A DNA stretch of 64,000 nt, from contig NZ_CP047349.1 of NCBI RefSeq assembly GCF_011045835.1, positions 2,108,001-2,172,000 on the forward strand, given 5' to 3'. The position numbers and the translations under genes are program-made. The DNA is from Proteus terrae subsp. cibarius (lineage in GTDB: Bacteria > Pseudomonadota > Gammaproteobacteria > Enterobacterales > Enterobacteriaceae). This document shows positions 48,046-57,488 of this stretch, one piece after another. Positions within the stretch are counted from its first letter, which is position 1. Each line of letters opens with the position of its first letter. The notes beneath the pieces are model-generated. The model searched no databases. It saw only the letters and a program-made list of their open reading frames with translations, and was not told the DNA's origin.

Positions 48046-51000
48046 TTACACACTTGTATTGTTAGTTTGTTTTTTCGGCGGTAATGGTGAGAAATATCCG
48101 ATTAATAAAATCAATATTGCAACACCAATAAAGGCCAATGCTCTCAGCAATCCACTACTTAATGACGTATCAATTAGGAAGAGTTTAGCGATAACCACAG
48201 CCAACAGCACACCACCAATAAACCATTGTGAGCGTAACTTCTTACGTGTCGCCATTACCATAGTCACTAATGCCGTAATCGCCCAAATAATAGCTAATAC
48301 GGTTTGGATCACTTTGGAATTAATGATTGCATAACTCGACCAATCAATATCTGTTGCAAAGACTAACCCTCTTAATAAAATACCGTTTGCCCACCAGAAA
48401 ATCATCGCGGGAATAATGTAATTAAATATAGGTAAGTTATTTTTCAATAATGCTTGACACTTAGTTGACTGTTTTATTACTGAAATAAATTTATAGCCAA
48501 CCCATATTCCAATAATACCCATTAGATCCATCAAGTTAAATAATGGAATAAATTTAATTCCACTTTCAGTACCGTTATTAAAGTTCGCAAAGATTAAAGA
48601 AAGTGCCAGTAAACCTAAAATCGGTAAAGTAACTAACCAATAGGTATTCTGATACTCTTTTATCCAATTAACTTTCATTGCTAACATAAAGCTTATTGCA
48701 ATAAATAAACTTATGGCAAGAATAACGCTTGCAAAATGTAAGCTCACATAAAGGTACGTAACATCCAGCAGCCAAATAATTTCAGTAAATAAGAAAATAC
48801 CAATAAAAACAAGATGCATACTATGGATCAACGCTTTATTGATCCTTTGTTTCGGCAATAACGTATTTACTTTAAGCAAGTAGAAACCACTTGCAAAAAT
48901 TGCAATCCAGATAATCGCACTTAACCAATTATCAATTAGTGAACCTGCAAGATAGATGTACACTAACATAATAAGTGCTGACATCGGCCATAATAAAATA
49001 GAGCAACTAGCCAACTCAGAAAATTGGGTTTTCTTACCCGCAAAGAACATGCCCCAACAGCTAATAAGAATAAATGCAAAGGTAATGGATTTTACCTCCG
49101 GGTAGAGCCAATATTCGCCATACTCTTGTAAAAGTAAAACGCTATATCCCCAACTTACAACAGAGATAAATAGTGCTACATACCCAATAGTTTGATTATC
49201 AATATTAATAAATTTAGCTCGATACCACAGTACTGCAACAGCAAATACAGCGATTACTTGTATTACGATCATTAGCCAATCACCTAACAAGGTAACAGGC
49301 ATGTTGAACAGTAAAACAAAGGAAACTGCAACTAAAAGAGTCCCTGCAATAGCGGGTTTCTTTTGCTGCTGTAAAACAGAAAATGCAAGGATCATCACCC
49401 CTTCAATTGCCCATACAATCGATGTCCATTCAGCAGAGAATGCAAATGGTACAGCTAAAGTTGCAAAAGTAGCAGAGAGCATAAAGAAGGCAATTGCCAG
49501 TAATTTGCCCTCTTCACGATAATGCTTAAGCACAAACCAACTTAGTGCGAAATAGGCTAATCCATAAAGTGATGAAGCGATAGCAACACCATATTCCCAT
49601 TCTGAGGCTAATCGATGTTGGAAGATAAAACCAATTAATGGTGTGCCAAATAATAATGTGGCATCAAAAGAAATATTAAGTTTCAGTTTATTTTTTAATG
49701 TTGAAAGTTCCGTTGCGACACCAAAAATCAACCAGTTTGCAATTAAAAACAGCTGGCAAGGTAAATAATCGGCATGAGTGTAATTGGGTATTGCCCATAT
49801 AAAACCAATACCAAAAGTAAAAGCAAAACCAATAAGATTTAATAAACGCCAAACTTGCCAATGACTGATAATAAGAATGCCAATTGAAAGGATAAGATAA
49901 TAGCTAAACAATCCAACATAATTGTTATCACCAGTAGATAATAAAATAGGGGCTAAATAACCGCCAAGCGAGGCTAATACGGCTAAACTAATGGCTCGAT
50001 GAATAACTGCTAAACTTACACTGACCAAGCAGATAAACACCATAATCGCGAGAGCAATACCAATTGGAATAAAATCATAAATTTTAGTTGCGGCAAAAAT
50101 AGTAATGTAAAGCCCACCAATGCCACCACCTTGCAAAATTAATGCATATATCAAGTTTTTCTTTCTAAGCCACCAGCCAATACCTAATAAGGCTAAGCAT
50201 CCTGTTCCAGCCATCATTAAACGTGTTGATGCTGAGATAAGCTCATTTTCAATACTGTATTTAAGTAAATAAGATAGGCCAAAAAAGAGCAATAACATCC
50301 CTATTTTAGCCAACGGATTTCCTGTTACTACCCAATTCCAAATAAGTCCCAAAATCGATTTCTGTTGACGTTTTGGATGAGGATTTAAAGCAGGTCTATA
50401 TTGCGATGCTGGTCTATTTACTTGAGGTGTAGCACTTTTTAAATGACCTATTTCAGATCCCGCAAGGCTAGCACTTGCCACATTTGCTCTATTTTCCACA
50501 CGCGGATCTGATGCAGGTTCAATAGATGTTTGTTTCACTTCTTTTTGATAATGATGAGCAAAACGACTTGTAGCTACCTTAGGTTGATAAAGCTCGGGCT
50601 CTTTAGGTGTAGGGACTGTTGGTATTTCAGGTTTATTCGATTGTTTGTTTTCAATGTTAATATCATTAACTATAGAAGACTGAACAACTGAATTTTCTTC
50701 TTTAGGAGAAACTTTATTAAATGTTGTTTCTTGTGGTGTTTTAGCATGTTGATATACAGGTACTTCTTTATTTTTCGCCTTATTTTGTACATGCTCTCTT
50801 GTGTTAATAGACTCAACTGTTTTAAGGTCAACCGTTTTGGGTTGATGAGTTGAAGCGGTTGAAACTGTTGGTTGAGGCTCTCTTTTTATATCATGAGATA
50901 AATCCTTAACTTCGCTTTTCTGAGCATCAACCTCTGTACGAATATCCACAGCGTTATCTTTATTTAATAACTTAAATAATTTCTCTTGTTGCTCAGTCAG

Positions 51001-51120
51001 TTTTTCTTCAAGCTGTTTAATTCGATACAGCAATGAATTACTATTTGTATAAGAGTGGTATTGCCAATACAAAGACACCACGACAAATATTGTAACGATG
51101 AGCGCCAAAAAGTCGTCCAT
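48046..51120 (-). CDS. large polytopic membrane protein, DUF2339 family
   Basis: A 1024-residue inner-membrane protein. A short N-terminal helix (about 3-20) is followed by a coiled coil (RIKQLEEKLTEQQEKLFKLL), a long polar, low-complexity segment rich in Thr, Pro, Lys and Gln (about 60-245), and then more than twenty hydrophobic helices to the C-terminus. This is the plan of the DUF2339 proteins, which have no established function. The low-complexity part could be a periplasmic or cytoplasmic tether. AGG precedes the ATG. It is divergent from the fructose bisphosphatase gene. Confidence 0.85.
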   Translation of the reverse strand: MDDFLALIVTIFVVVSLYWQYHSYTNSNSLLYRIKQLEEKLTEQQEKLFKLLNKDNAVDIRTEVDAQKSEVKDLSHDIKREPQPTVSTASTHQPKTVDLKTVESINTREHVQNKAKNKEVPVYQHAKTPQETTFNKVSPKEENSVVQSSIVNDINIENKQSNKPEIPTVPTPKEPELYQPKVATSRFAHHYQKEVKQTSIEPASDPRVENRANVASASLAGSEIGHLKSATPQVNRPASQYRPALNPHPKRQQKSILGLIWNWVVTGNPLAKIGMLLLFFGLSYLLKYSIENELISASTRLMMAGTGCLALLGIGWWLRKKNLIYALILQGGGIGGLYITIFAATKIYDFIPIGIALAIMVFICLVSVSLAVIHRAISLAVLASLGGYLAPILLSTGDNNYVGLFSYYLILSIGILIISHWQVWRLLNLIGFAFTFGIGFIWAIPNYTHADYLPCQLFLIANWLIFGVATELSTLKNKLKLNISFDATLLFGTPLIGFIFQHRLASEWEYGVAIASSLYGLAYFALSWFVLKHYREEGKLLAIAFFMLSATFATLAVPFAFSAEWTSIVWAIEGVMILAFSVLQQQKKPAIAGTLLVAVSFVLLFNMPVTLLGDWLMIVIQVIAVFAVAVLWYRAKFINIDNQTIGYVALFISVVSWGYSVLLLQEYGEYWLYPEVKSITFAFILISCWGMFFAGKKTQFSELASCSILLWPMSALIMLVYIYLAGSLIDNWLSAIIWIAIFASGFYLLKVNTLLPKQRINKALIHSMHLVFIGIFLFTEIIWLLDVTYLYVSLHFASVILAISLFIAISFMLAMKVNWIKEYQNTYWLVTLPILGLLALSLIFANFNNGTESGIKFIPLFNLMDLMGIIGIWVGYKFISVIKQSTKCQALLKNNLPIFNYIIPAMIFWWANGILLRGLVFATDIDWSSYAIINSKVIQTVLAIIWAITALVTMVMATRKKLRSQWFIGGVLLAVVIAKLFLIDTSLSSGLLRALAFIGVAILILLIGYFSPLPPKKQTNNTSV

Positions 51121-51326
51121 AGACCTAATCCTTTTGCATTAAGCATCATATAGTTTTAATTACTTAACCTTAGTTATACTTTAATTTTCACAGATTTATC
51201 TTAGTTTATTCCTAAATAACCTATTTCTAGAACTTTTGATTTAAACCTAGCACATAATTTCGAAAAAAAGGTATGATCGGTAACCTATCTTAACCTTCCA
51301 TTTATATCGCAAAACACACTCATAAT

Positions 51327-52307
51327 ATGAAATTAAATGACGAATTAACTAATGCTATCGCTTCTGTAACAGAAGCCGCAGCTATTGCAGCAATGCCTTG
51401 GATTGGAAAGCAAAATAAAAACGCAGCAGACGATGCGGCAGTCAGTGCCATGCGTGAACGCTTAAATAGCCTAAATATCAATGGTGAAATTGTCATTGGT
51501 GAAGGTGAAATAGACGAAGCACCTATGCTCTATATTGGCGAAAAAGTCGGTAATGGGAAAGGCGATAAAATAGAAATTGCAGTTGACCCAATTGACGGTA
51601 CTCGTATGGTAGCCACTGGTGAAAACAATTCTCTAGCAATTTTAGCTGCTGGCTTTGAAGGCAGTTTTTTACAAGCTCCCGACATGTATATGGAAAAATT
51701 AATTGTTGGTAAGCAAGCTGCTGGCGTGATTGATCTTAACCATTGTCTTGAATATAACCTTGATGCTATTGCACAAACATTAAATAAATCTATTGAGCAA
51801 TTAACTCTCGCTATTTTAGATAAACCACGCCACCACGATATTATTAAAGATCTACGCGCTAAAGGCATTAATGTTATTACACTTCCTGATGGTGATGTTT
51901 TAGCCTCTTTATATGCCACAATGCCTAATAACAGTATTGATGTTATGTACGGCATTGGTGGAGCACCTGAAGGCGTTATTAGTGCTGCGATAGCTAAGGC
52001 ATTAGGCGGTGATATGCAAGCTCGTTTAATTACTCGTGATATTGCAAAAGGAAATAGCGCAGAAAATAGAGAATATGCCATCTCTGAAATTGCTCGCTGT
52101 CATAAAATGGGGACTGATGTAAATATCAAATTGTCATTAGATACATTAGTACGTAACCAAGATGTTATGTTTGCAGCAACGGCAATTACTGCTGGTGATT
52201 TCTTATCGGGTGTTAATCAACAAACCCAATACCTACAAACACACTCTTTAGTGATTAATGGTTCAACACATTCATTACGTTATATTGAGAATTACCATTT
52301 ACGTTAA
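51327..52307 (+). CDS. class II fructose-1,6-bisphosphatase (GlpX/YggF family)
   Basis: Gluconeogenic phosphatase of the Li+-sensitive phosphatase fold. The 326 residues show the GEGEIDEAPMLYIGE metal-binding motif, VDPIDGTRM with metal Asp residues, and GIGGAPEGVISAA. Both E. coli paralogues, GlpX and YggF, are similar, and the short length (YggF 321, GlpX 336) and lone position without glpFK lean to the YggF side, so no symbol is given. No strong ribosome site is seen. Confidence 0.9.
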   Translation: MKLNDELTNAIASVTEAAAIAAMPWIGKQNKNAADDAAVSAMRERLNSLNINGEIVIGEGEIDEAPMLYIGEKVGNGKGDKIEIAVDPIDGTRMVATGENNSLAILAAGFEGSFLQAPDMYMEKLIVGKQAAGVIDLNHCLEYNLDAIAQTLNKSIEQLTLAILDKPRHHDIIKDLRAKGINVITLPDGDVLASLYATMPNNSIDVMYGIGGAPEGVISAAIAKALGGDMQARLITRDIAKGNSAENREYAISEIARCHKMGTDVNIKLSLDTLVRNQDVMFAATAITAGDFLSGVNQQTQYLQTHSLVINGSTHSLRYIENYHLR

Positions 52308-52340
52308 TACCTCAATTTGTCTTTCTTTCCTTGAGACATA

Positions 52341-52375
52341 AAAAAGCGGCACTCGATTAAAGTGCCGCTAAATTT
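52341..52375. terminator. bidirectional terminator after the bisphosphatase
   Basis: AGCGGCACT / AGTGCCGCT stem with a 7-nt loop, flanked by A and T tracts; it also follows the end of the convergent phosphotriesterase operon. Confidence 0.88.
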
Positions 52376-52416
52376 ATTACAAGGGGTATATTTATTATTA
52401 TTTATTCACTTCAGAT

Positions 52417-53448
52417 TTAAGCCAATAAATTAGCTGGATTCTCAACACATAATTTTTTGATAATAGATTTATCAATCCCACGTTGAGCCAATAATGAAAG
52501 GAATACATTAGGAACAAAGCCCCAACCATTCCCTCCATTTTTTGCCCACATCTGTTTTAAGAACACATCATGGCTTAATACGATTTGGCTACCATAACCT
52601 CTTTCAATTAAGGTTGCGACAGCTTCTACAGTATCCATAACACTTGGTGCCGCCCCTTCTTTAGGGAAAGAGATATCGAGGCCAATCATATCAAACTCAA
52701 GCCAAACACCACGATCTAACATTTTACATTGATAATCAATATCTTTTCCTGATGGATCTGAGTGTGCCAATGAAATCTTAGCGGGATTACATCCCATTTC
52801 AGTTAATAAAATATCTAAAACTTCATCACCACGACGCTGCCAACCCGGCATATGAATATTCATCGATGCATGAGGATTACTATTTTGTGCAATAGCTGCT
52901 GCTCTTAGACTATTTTTCTCACCATCAGTAAAGAAGGGAGAAACACCAATTTCACCAATCATACCTGCACGAATATCAGTACCATCGATACCTACATTCA
53001 ATTCATCATCAATGATTTTTGCCATTGCATCAATATCATCAGCCAGTCGTTCTCCTTCAAATTTCTCAATATAAAGCCCGGAAGAAGCCACTACGTTAAT
53101 GCCTGTTATCTCTGCAACTTGTCTTAGTTTTCTAATATCACGTCCAATAGATGAAGAGCCAGTTGCATCAACAATTGTTCTTCCACCTAACTCTTTGAAG
53201 TTATTTAATTCAAAAATAACATCTTCGATTGGTTTTTTATCCATATTATCGCAGCAGCAATATGGATCATATTTAAGCCCCCACTGAATATCTGCACTCA
53301 CTTTTTTATCAACTAACACATGCGAGAATTCATAAAAAGGTTCATCAACAACACCTGAGAGATCATTAAAGAGGTGTTCATGAGGCAATGTTAGCCCCAT
53401 ATCTTCTTTTTTCACGGGGCCAGTTACGGTTTGAATATAACCTTTCAT
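52417..53448 (-). CDS. phosphotriesterase-family metal hydrolase
   Basis: A 343-residue amidohydrolase-fold protein. The metal His pair is in LPHEHLF, with further ligands in GEIGVSPF (Glu in place of the carbamylated Lys seen in some relatives), IHMPGW, LAHSDPSG and LSHDVF. Family members include lactonases, esterases and Php of E. coli; the substrate here is unknown. It is the last gene of the operon 56531-52417, 10 nt after the transporter. AGGAG precedes the ATG. The operon context (sugar-type kinase and importer) suggests a catabolic lactone or phosphoester substrate. Confidence 0.83.
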   Translation of the reverse strand: MKGYIQTVTGPVKKEDMGLTLPHEHLFNDLSGVVDEPFYEFSHVLVDKKVSADIQWGLKYDPYCCCDNMDKKPIEDVIFELNNFKELGGRTIVDATGSSSIGRDIRKLRQVAEITGINVVASSGLYIEKFEGERLADDIDAMAKIIDDELNVGIDGTDIRAGMIGEIGVSPFFTDGEKNSLRAAAIAQNSNPHASMNIHMPGWQRRGDEVLDILLTEMGCNPAKISLAHSDPSGKDIDYQCKMLDRGVWLEFDMIGLDISFPKEGAAPSVMDTVEAVATLIERGYGSQIVLSHDVFLKQMWAKNGGNGWGFVPNVFLSLLAQRGIDKSIIKKLCVENPANLLA

Positions 53449-53458
53449 TACGATACTC

Positions 53459-54415
53459 CTACGCTTTTGCTGACTTAGTGGCTCTGAATTCAGGGATTGT
53501 GGTTACAATCGCACCTACTAGCGCAAATAATGTACCGATGATTGTCACTAAATAAACGGTATTGCCTAATGAAGGTAATAATAAATCAATTAATACAGAA
53601 CCTAATAATTGACCCGCTGTTGAAGCAACACCTAACATCAGTAAACCTAAACCACGAACTAAAATAGCCATTAATGCGATAGACATGAGTCCTAAAGGAC
53701 CACCTAAATACATCCACCAAGTACCTGGCAATTCAAGAGTGATATGACCTAATGCCATACGAACAATAAGAGCAATGGTTAAAACAGTGAAGCCAACAAT
53801 AAAGTTCCAAGTGATAGACACCATCATTGAACCGGTTGCTTCTGCAACTTTAGAGTTACCAGCTGGCTGCCAACCGGCTAATAAGCCTGCAAGGAAAGGT
53901 AAGATTGCTAAATAGATAAATGAGGTTGAGTGCCATTGTGGAGAAACCACAAATAAAGTTGCAACAACGGCTAATACTGCACCTAATACACGATATGGCG
54001 TGAAATATTTTTTCTCATCAACACCAACACCAAAGCGGTCACACAATAAACCTGATAATAAGAGTGCTGAGATTAATGCTGTTTGGAATGTTGCAATCCC
54101 TAATGCGCTTGCAGAAGCCCCTTCAGAGAAAACAACCATTGCACCACAAAGACCCGCAAACCAGTTCCACAATGGAATTTTGCGCGTTTTAATTAAACTT
54201 GGAATTGAAGCAAATTGCTGGCGATACTGTTTTTTCGACATGATGATAAAAAACATCACCACTAAACCACTGGCAAAAGAAATAACTGCGCTCGCGTTAC
54301 CATCTTTTAAAACATGCCCTAACTGCCCATTCACCGCAGACTGCATTGGTGATAGCATACCTGCTAACACAGTTGCTAACATCAGCAATGGTGTTGATAA
54401 ATTTTTTGTACTCAT
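53459..54415 (-). CDS. DMT-family transporter (double YdcZ/DUF606 type)
   Basis: A 318-residue membrane protein with about ten hydrophobic helices arranged as two similar halves, each starting with a Gln/Asn-containing segment near PMQSAVNGQLG and WNFIVGF. E. coli YdcZ is a single half of about 150 residues, so this is the fused form. It probably transports a small metabolite used by the operon. AAGGAAC lies before the ATG. Confidence 0.82.
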   Translation of the reverse strand: MSTKNLSTPLLMLATVLAGMLSPMQSAVNGQLGHVLKDGNASAVISFASGLVVMFFIIMSKKQYRQQFASIPSLIKTRKIPLWNWFAGLCGAMVVFSEGASASALGIATFQTALISALLLSGLLCDRFGVGVDEKKYFTPYRVLGAVLAVVATLFVVSPQWHSTSFIYLAILPFLAGLLAGWQPAGNSKVAEATGSMMVSITWNFIVGFTVLTIALIVRMALGHITLELPGTWWMYLGGPLGLMSIALMAILVRGLGLLMLGVASTAGQLLGSVLIDLLLPSLGNTVYLVTIIGTLFALVGAIVTTIPEFRATKSAKA

Positions 54416-54486
54416 AAGATGTTCCTTTTGGATTATTGGCTATGAGTGATTTCTTTTTTTATTTTTCAAGTAATCGGTTTTTTATT

Positions 54487-54517
54487 AGCGCAGAGCGGCA
54501 ACTCTGCGCTTTTTTAC
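54487..54517 (+). terminator. terminator-like hairpin inside the operon, facing the other way
   Basis: AGCGCAGAG / CTCTGCGCT with a 6-nt loop is followed by a T-run only on the plus strand, while the genes on both sides run on the minus strand. It may guard against antisense transcription or act as an mRNA-processing stem between the GATase1-like and transporter genes. Confidence 0.6.
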
Positions 54518-54545
54518 TTTTTATGACAGTTATTCTTAATGCAAA

Positions 54546-55283
54546 TTAACGGGCAATTTGTTTAAGAATGTTGACCCACATATCTGCATAATGAGGCCAT
54601 GCTAAGAATTCTTTACTACCCCAGTGAGGAGAACAATCGCTCATAAAGCAACTCGTTTTCCCTTTTTCAAATTGACCAAATACCAACAATGGATCTTCGC
54701 CAATATTTAATACAGTCTCTGTATTCTCTTTAGCTGAAACTTTGTTATAGCCAAGGAACATTGGCCATTCACCAAAACCTTTTACTGATGCATGCTGAGC
54801 ATTCACAGCACTTGCAAATACACCTTCAGGCGCTTCAACACGATCGTCACCATCCAGCATTTCAACAGGCAGAACTTCTGCAAGTAATGTATTTTTGTAG
54901 TTTGCTTTAGCTTCAATACCCATAAATGACAGGTAACCACCAATCATTAATAAACCACCGCCATTAACTACAAACTCTTTAATTAACCCTAATGCGTTAG
55001 GAATAACTTTCATGTTATAGAAAGTATCGTTTTGCAGAAGGAACGTATTTGCACCAATGTCACTAATGACAATGACATCGTATTTAGCTAATGCTTCAGC
55101 CGTTTGTGGGAATGCAACCTGAACGGTATGAGCAGGCATATAATCAACTTCAATACCCTTTTCTCTTAAGCAACTTAATAAGAACGTTGAACCTTCTTCA
55201 TATTTGCTGGAAGTGAAACTGTCGTAGCCTTTGGAGTGGATCATATGAATGTGCCATGACTCACCAATAAATAAGATTTTCAT
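54546..55283 (-). CDS. GATase1-like cytoplasmic protein
   Basis: A 245-residue flavodoxin/class I amidotransferase-like fold (ILFIGESW..., VIVISDIGANTF, GLLMIGGYLSFMG). It fits the putative glutamine amidotransferase family (PF07090 type), which lacks a clear catalytic triad, and I see no nucleophile Cys at the elbow (GGYLSF). Enzymatic role unknown. Second gene of the operon, with GAGGA before its ATG. Confidence 0.75.
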   Translation of the reverse strand: MKILFIGESWHIHMIHSKGYDSFTSSKYEEGSTFLLSCLREKGIEVDYMPAHTVQVAFPQTAEALAKYDVIVISDIGANTFLLQNDTFYNMKVIPNALGLIKEFVVNGGGLLMIGGYLSFMGIEAKANYKNTLLAEVLPVEMLDGDDRVEAPEGVFASAVNAQHASVKGFGEWPMFLGYNKVSAKENTETVLNIGEDPLLVFGQFEKGKTSCFMSDCSPHWGSKEFLAWPHYADMWVNILKQIAR

Positions 55284-55310
55284 TTTTATTCCTCTTTCAA
55301 AAAAGATTAT

Positions 55311-56531
55311 TTATTCAGGGGATTGGGTGACAATCTGTGAATATGTTGTTTGATTGATGCGATGCATGACATTAATATCTTCAGGCATTTCTGAAGCATT
55401 ACTCGTCTCAACAGCTAATGATGAAAAAGCTGATGCATAGCGTAACGCATAAGAAAACTGCTTTCCTTTTGCCAACGAGGCAGCGAGCGCGCCATTAAAA
55501 GCATCACCTGCCCCTGCTGTATTTTTTACAACTGCCGGATATGCCGGCGAGTAAATATACTTATATCCGTCATAAGCTAACGAACCTTTACTACCCAGCG
55601 TAATAACCACCTTATTTACGCCTTGCTGATAAATAGAAACCGCAGCATTTTTTGCAGATTCTAAATCAAGTACTTCTATTCCAGATAATAAACTCGCTTC
55701 CGTTTCATTAGGTGTTAATACATCTATCATTGGAAGTAATTCATTAACTATTTTGTTATAAGGTGCTGGATTAAGAATAATAGGAATATTATTCTCATTT
55801 CCAATAGCAATAATTTCTTTTAATGCTTCAATATTTGTTTCTAATTGTAATAAGATTATATCTGCATCAATAATTTTATCTTTCTGTATTTTCACTTCAT
55901 CAGCAGAAATATCCATATTAGAACCAGAGTAAATAGAAATAATATTCTCTCCACTCTCTTCTGAAACAAAAATAGAAGCTGTTCCTGTTTGGTAATTTTC
56001 AGTTTGATATATCGTTGATGTTTTTATTCTTGATGACGATATAAAATTAACTGCATAATCACTAAATTGATCAGTACCTATCTTAGTAATAAAATGTACC
56101 TGCGCATCAGCATAACTCGCAGCTAGTGCTTGGTTACAACCTTTACCTCCTGGCGAGAAGATAAATTTATTCGATAATAAGGATTCCCCGGCTTCTGGCA
56201 ATCTAGGAAGATAGCTAATCATATCAACATTAAATGAACCCAGTACGCATACCTTATTTATTGCAGTCTTGTTTGCTAAATCGTTTTTATCAATTTGATC
56301 ATTACATTCTAGAAATTGTATAATTTCTTTCTTCGCTACTTTATCTAATGTTTCAAATTCTATAAAAGCGCCACCATGGCATCTTTTTATAATTCCTTTT
56401 TCTGCTAGTGTATTTAAATCTGATCGTATTGTTTCTTTGGTAACATCAAGTTCTTTAGCCAAAACAGAAACTTTTACTGCACCATTACCTTTGATCAGAT
56501 TAATTATTTTCTTATGACGTTCTGCTTTCAT
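55311..56531 (-). CDS. DeoR-type HTH fused to a PfkB/ribokinase-like sugar kinase
   Basis: A 406-residue two-domain protein. Residues 1-57 are a DeoR HTH (HKKIINLIKGNGAVKVSVLAKELDVTKETIRSDL in part) and residues about 92-395 are a ribokinase-fold kinase with GSFNVDM, the substrate-binding FSPGGKGCNQALAAS, and the catalytic loop NTAGAGDAFNGAL with its Asp. It lacks the usual DeoR sugar-phosphate sensor, so the kinase seems to take that place. It is the first gene of its operon, where it could both phosphorylate the substrate and control the operon. GAGGT precedes the ATG. A CRP-like palindrome lies 50 bp upstream. Confidence 0.88.
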   Translation of the reverse strand: MKAERHKKIINLIKGNGAVKVSVLAKELDVTKETIRSDLNTLAEKGIIKRCHGGAFIEFETLDKVAKKEIIQFLECNDQIDKNDLANKTAINKVCVLGSFNVDMISYLPRLPEAGESLLSNKFIFSPGGKGCNQALAASYADAQVHFITKIGTDQFSDYAVNFISSSRIKTSTIYQTENYQTGTASIFVSEESGENIISIYSGSNMDISADEVKIQKDKIIDADIILLQLETNIEALKEIIAIGNENNIPIILNPAPYNKIVNELLPMIDVLTPNETEASLLSGIEVLDLESAKNAAVSIYQQGVNKVVITLGSKGSLAYDGYKYIYSPAYPAVVKNTAGAGDAFNGALAASLAKGKQFSYALRYASAFSSLAVETSNASEMPEDINVMHRINQTTYSQIVTQSPE

Positions 56532-57211
56532 TTAATGTTACCTCTATGGCAACAACTTTAGTTTATTAGTTGTTATGGGATTGTGATTACAATCATATGT
56601 TATTTATTAAAAGCAAAAAAAAGCAGAAATACAAAAATAAAAAACAAAAAGAAACAGAAATAAACAATGAAAATCGTAAGATTATTTAATAAATAAATTT
56701 GAGGTTTATTCTTTTTTTATAAAAAATAGAGTTATTAAATAACGTAGCTTTAACTTATTTAGTATAAATAAATTTAATATTACTTTTTACCTATCCAAAG
56801 GAAATAACATTAAAATCTCACATGCAAGAATAAAATTTACTTTTATAAATAAGACATTACAAAAAAATCATTTTATATTTCTGTAAAGTAACCGTAATAA
56901 TGCTTAAATAAAATACAATCTAATTGAATCGAGCAATGCATTAATTATTTTTATCATCTCTAATTTTTAGTCAGAATTTACCATAAAGGAATTCTAATCA
57001 TTAAATACCAAAGAAAACGATACCCTTTTGACAAAGGACGTAAATTACTTAAGTAATGCAAAAGCAATGCTTAAAACATACTCATTTTTCATCTTTCATT
57101 TTTGTGATCTAAGTAACATTTAGTTAGATAAAAAAGTCATCACCTTTGTCTATTTAGTTCACATGTAAGTCAATCTTTGAGTTCATATTGTAAATCAAGA
57201 ATGGTTTTTAT
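56532..57211. other. gene-free region upstream of the kinase operon
   Basis: About 680 bp of highly AT-rich DNA. It must include the operon promoter and the CRP-like site at 56579-56597. I found no open frame with a ribosome site here except the small pair that follows at 57212-57430. Confidence 0.45.
56579..56597. promoter_or_regulatory. palindromic operator / CRP-like site
   Basis: GATTGT-GATT-ACAATC (56579-56594) is a perfect inverted repeat. It also fits the CRP consensus as TGTGA-N6-TCATA (56582-56597), one mismatch in the second half. It is centred about 58 bp from the kinase-fusion ATG. Either CRP or the DeoR domain of the fusion could bind it. Confidence 0.55.
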
Positions 57212-57376
57212 CTATTTTCTATACCATCTATAAATATGATTTGTTTTTTTAACCACTTCATTCACAGTAATTACATCTAGAATAAGAATAAATGCAGATA
57301 ATAATGCCAGTAAAAACAAAAGTATCGATACTTTAAACCATTTATTTTTGTCAAAAAGTGTTTTTATCAGAAACAT
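57212..57376 (-). CDS. possible 54-residue single-span membrane peptide
   Basis: A frame starting MFLIKTLFDKNKW encodes one hydrophobic helix (about residues 16-38) flanked by Lys/Arg, ending WYRK. Its ATG directly follows the stop of a 17-codon frame (57377-57430, MNKLKYKIGKVLGKKYV), so the two would be translated in a coupled way. The pattern recalls leader-plus-membrane-toxin pairs, but there is no sequence match and no strong ribosome site. Confidence 0.3.
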   Translation of the reverse strand: MFLIKTLFDKNKWFKVSILLFLLALLSAFILILDVITVNEVVKKTNHIYRWYRK

Positions 57377-57488
57377 TTAGACATACTTCTTTCCTAGCAC
57401 TTTGCCTATTTTATACTTAAGTTTATTCATACCGTCAGACACAACATAAATTCCTGACAGAAGCACAATATAAAATAAGGATATATCA

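Noticed and set aside
51530..52081. 183-codon minus-strand frame inside the bisphosphatase gene
   Set aside because: Antisense to a well-conserved enzyme, without ribosome site or domain.
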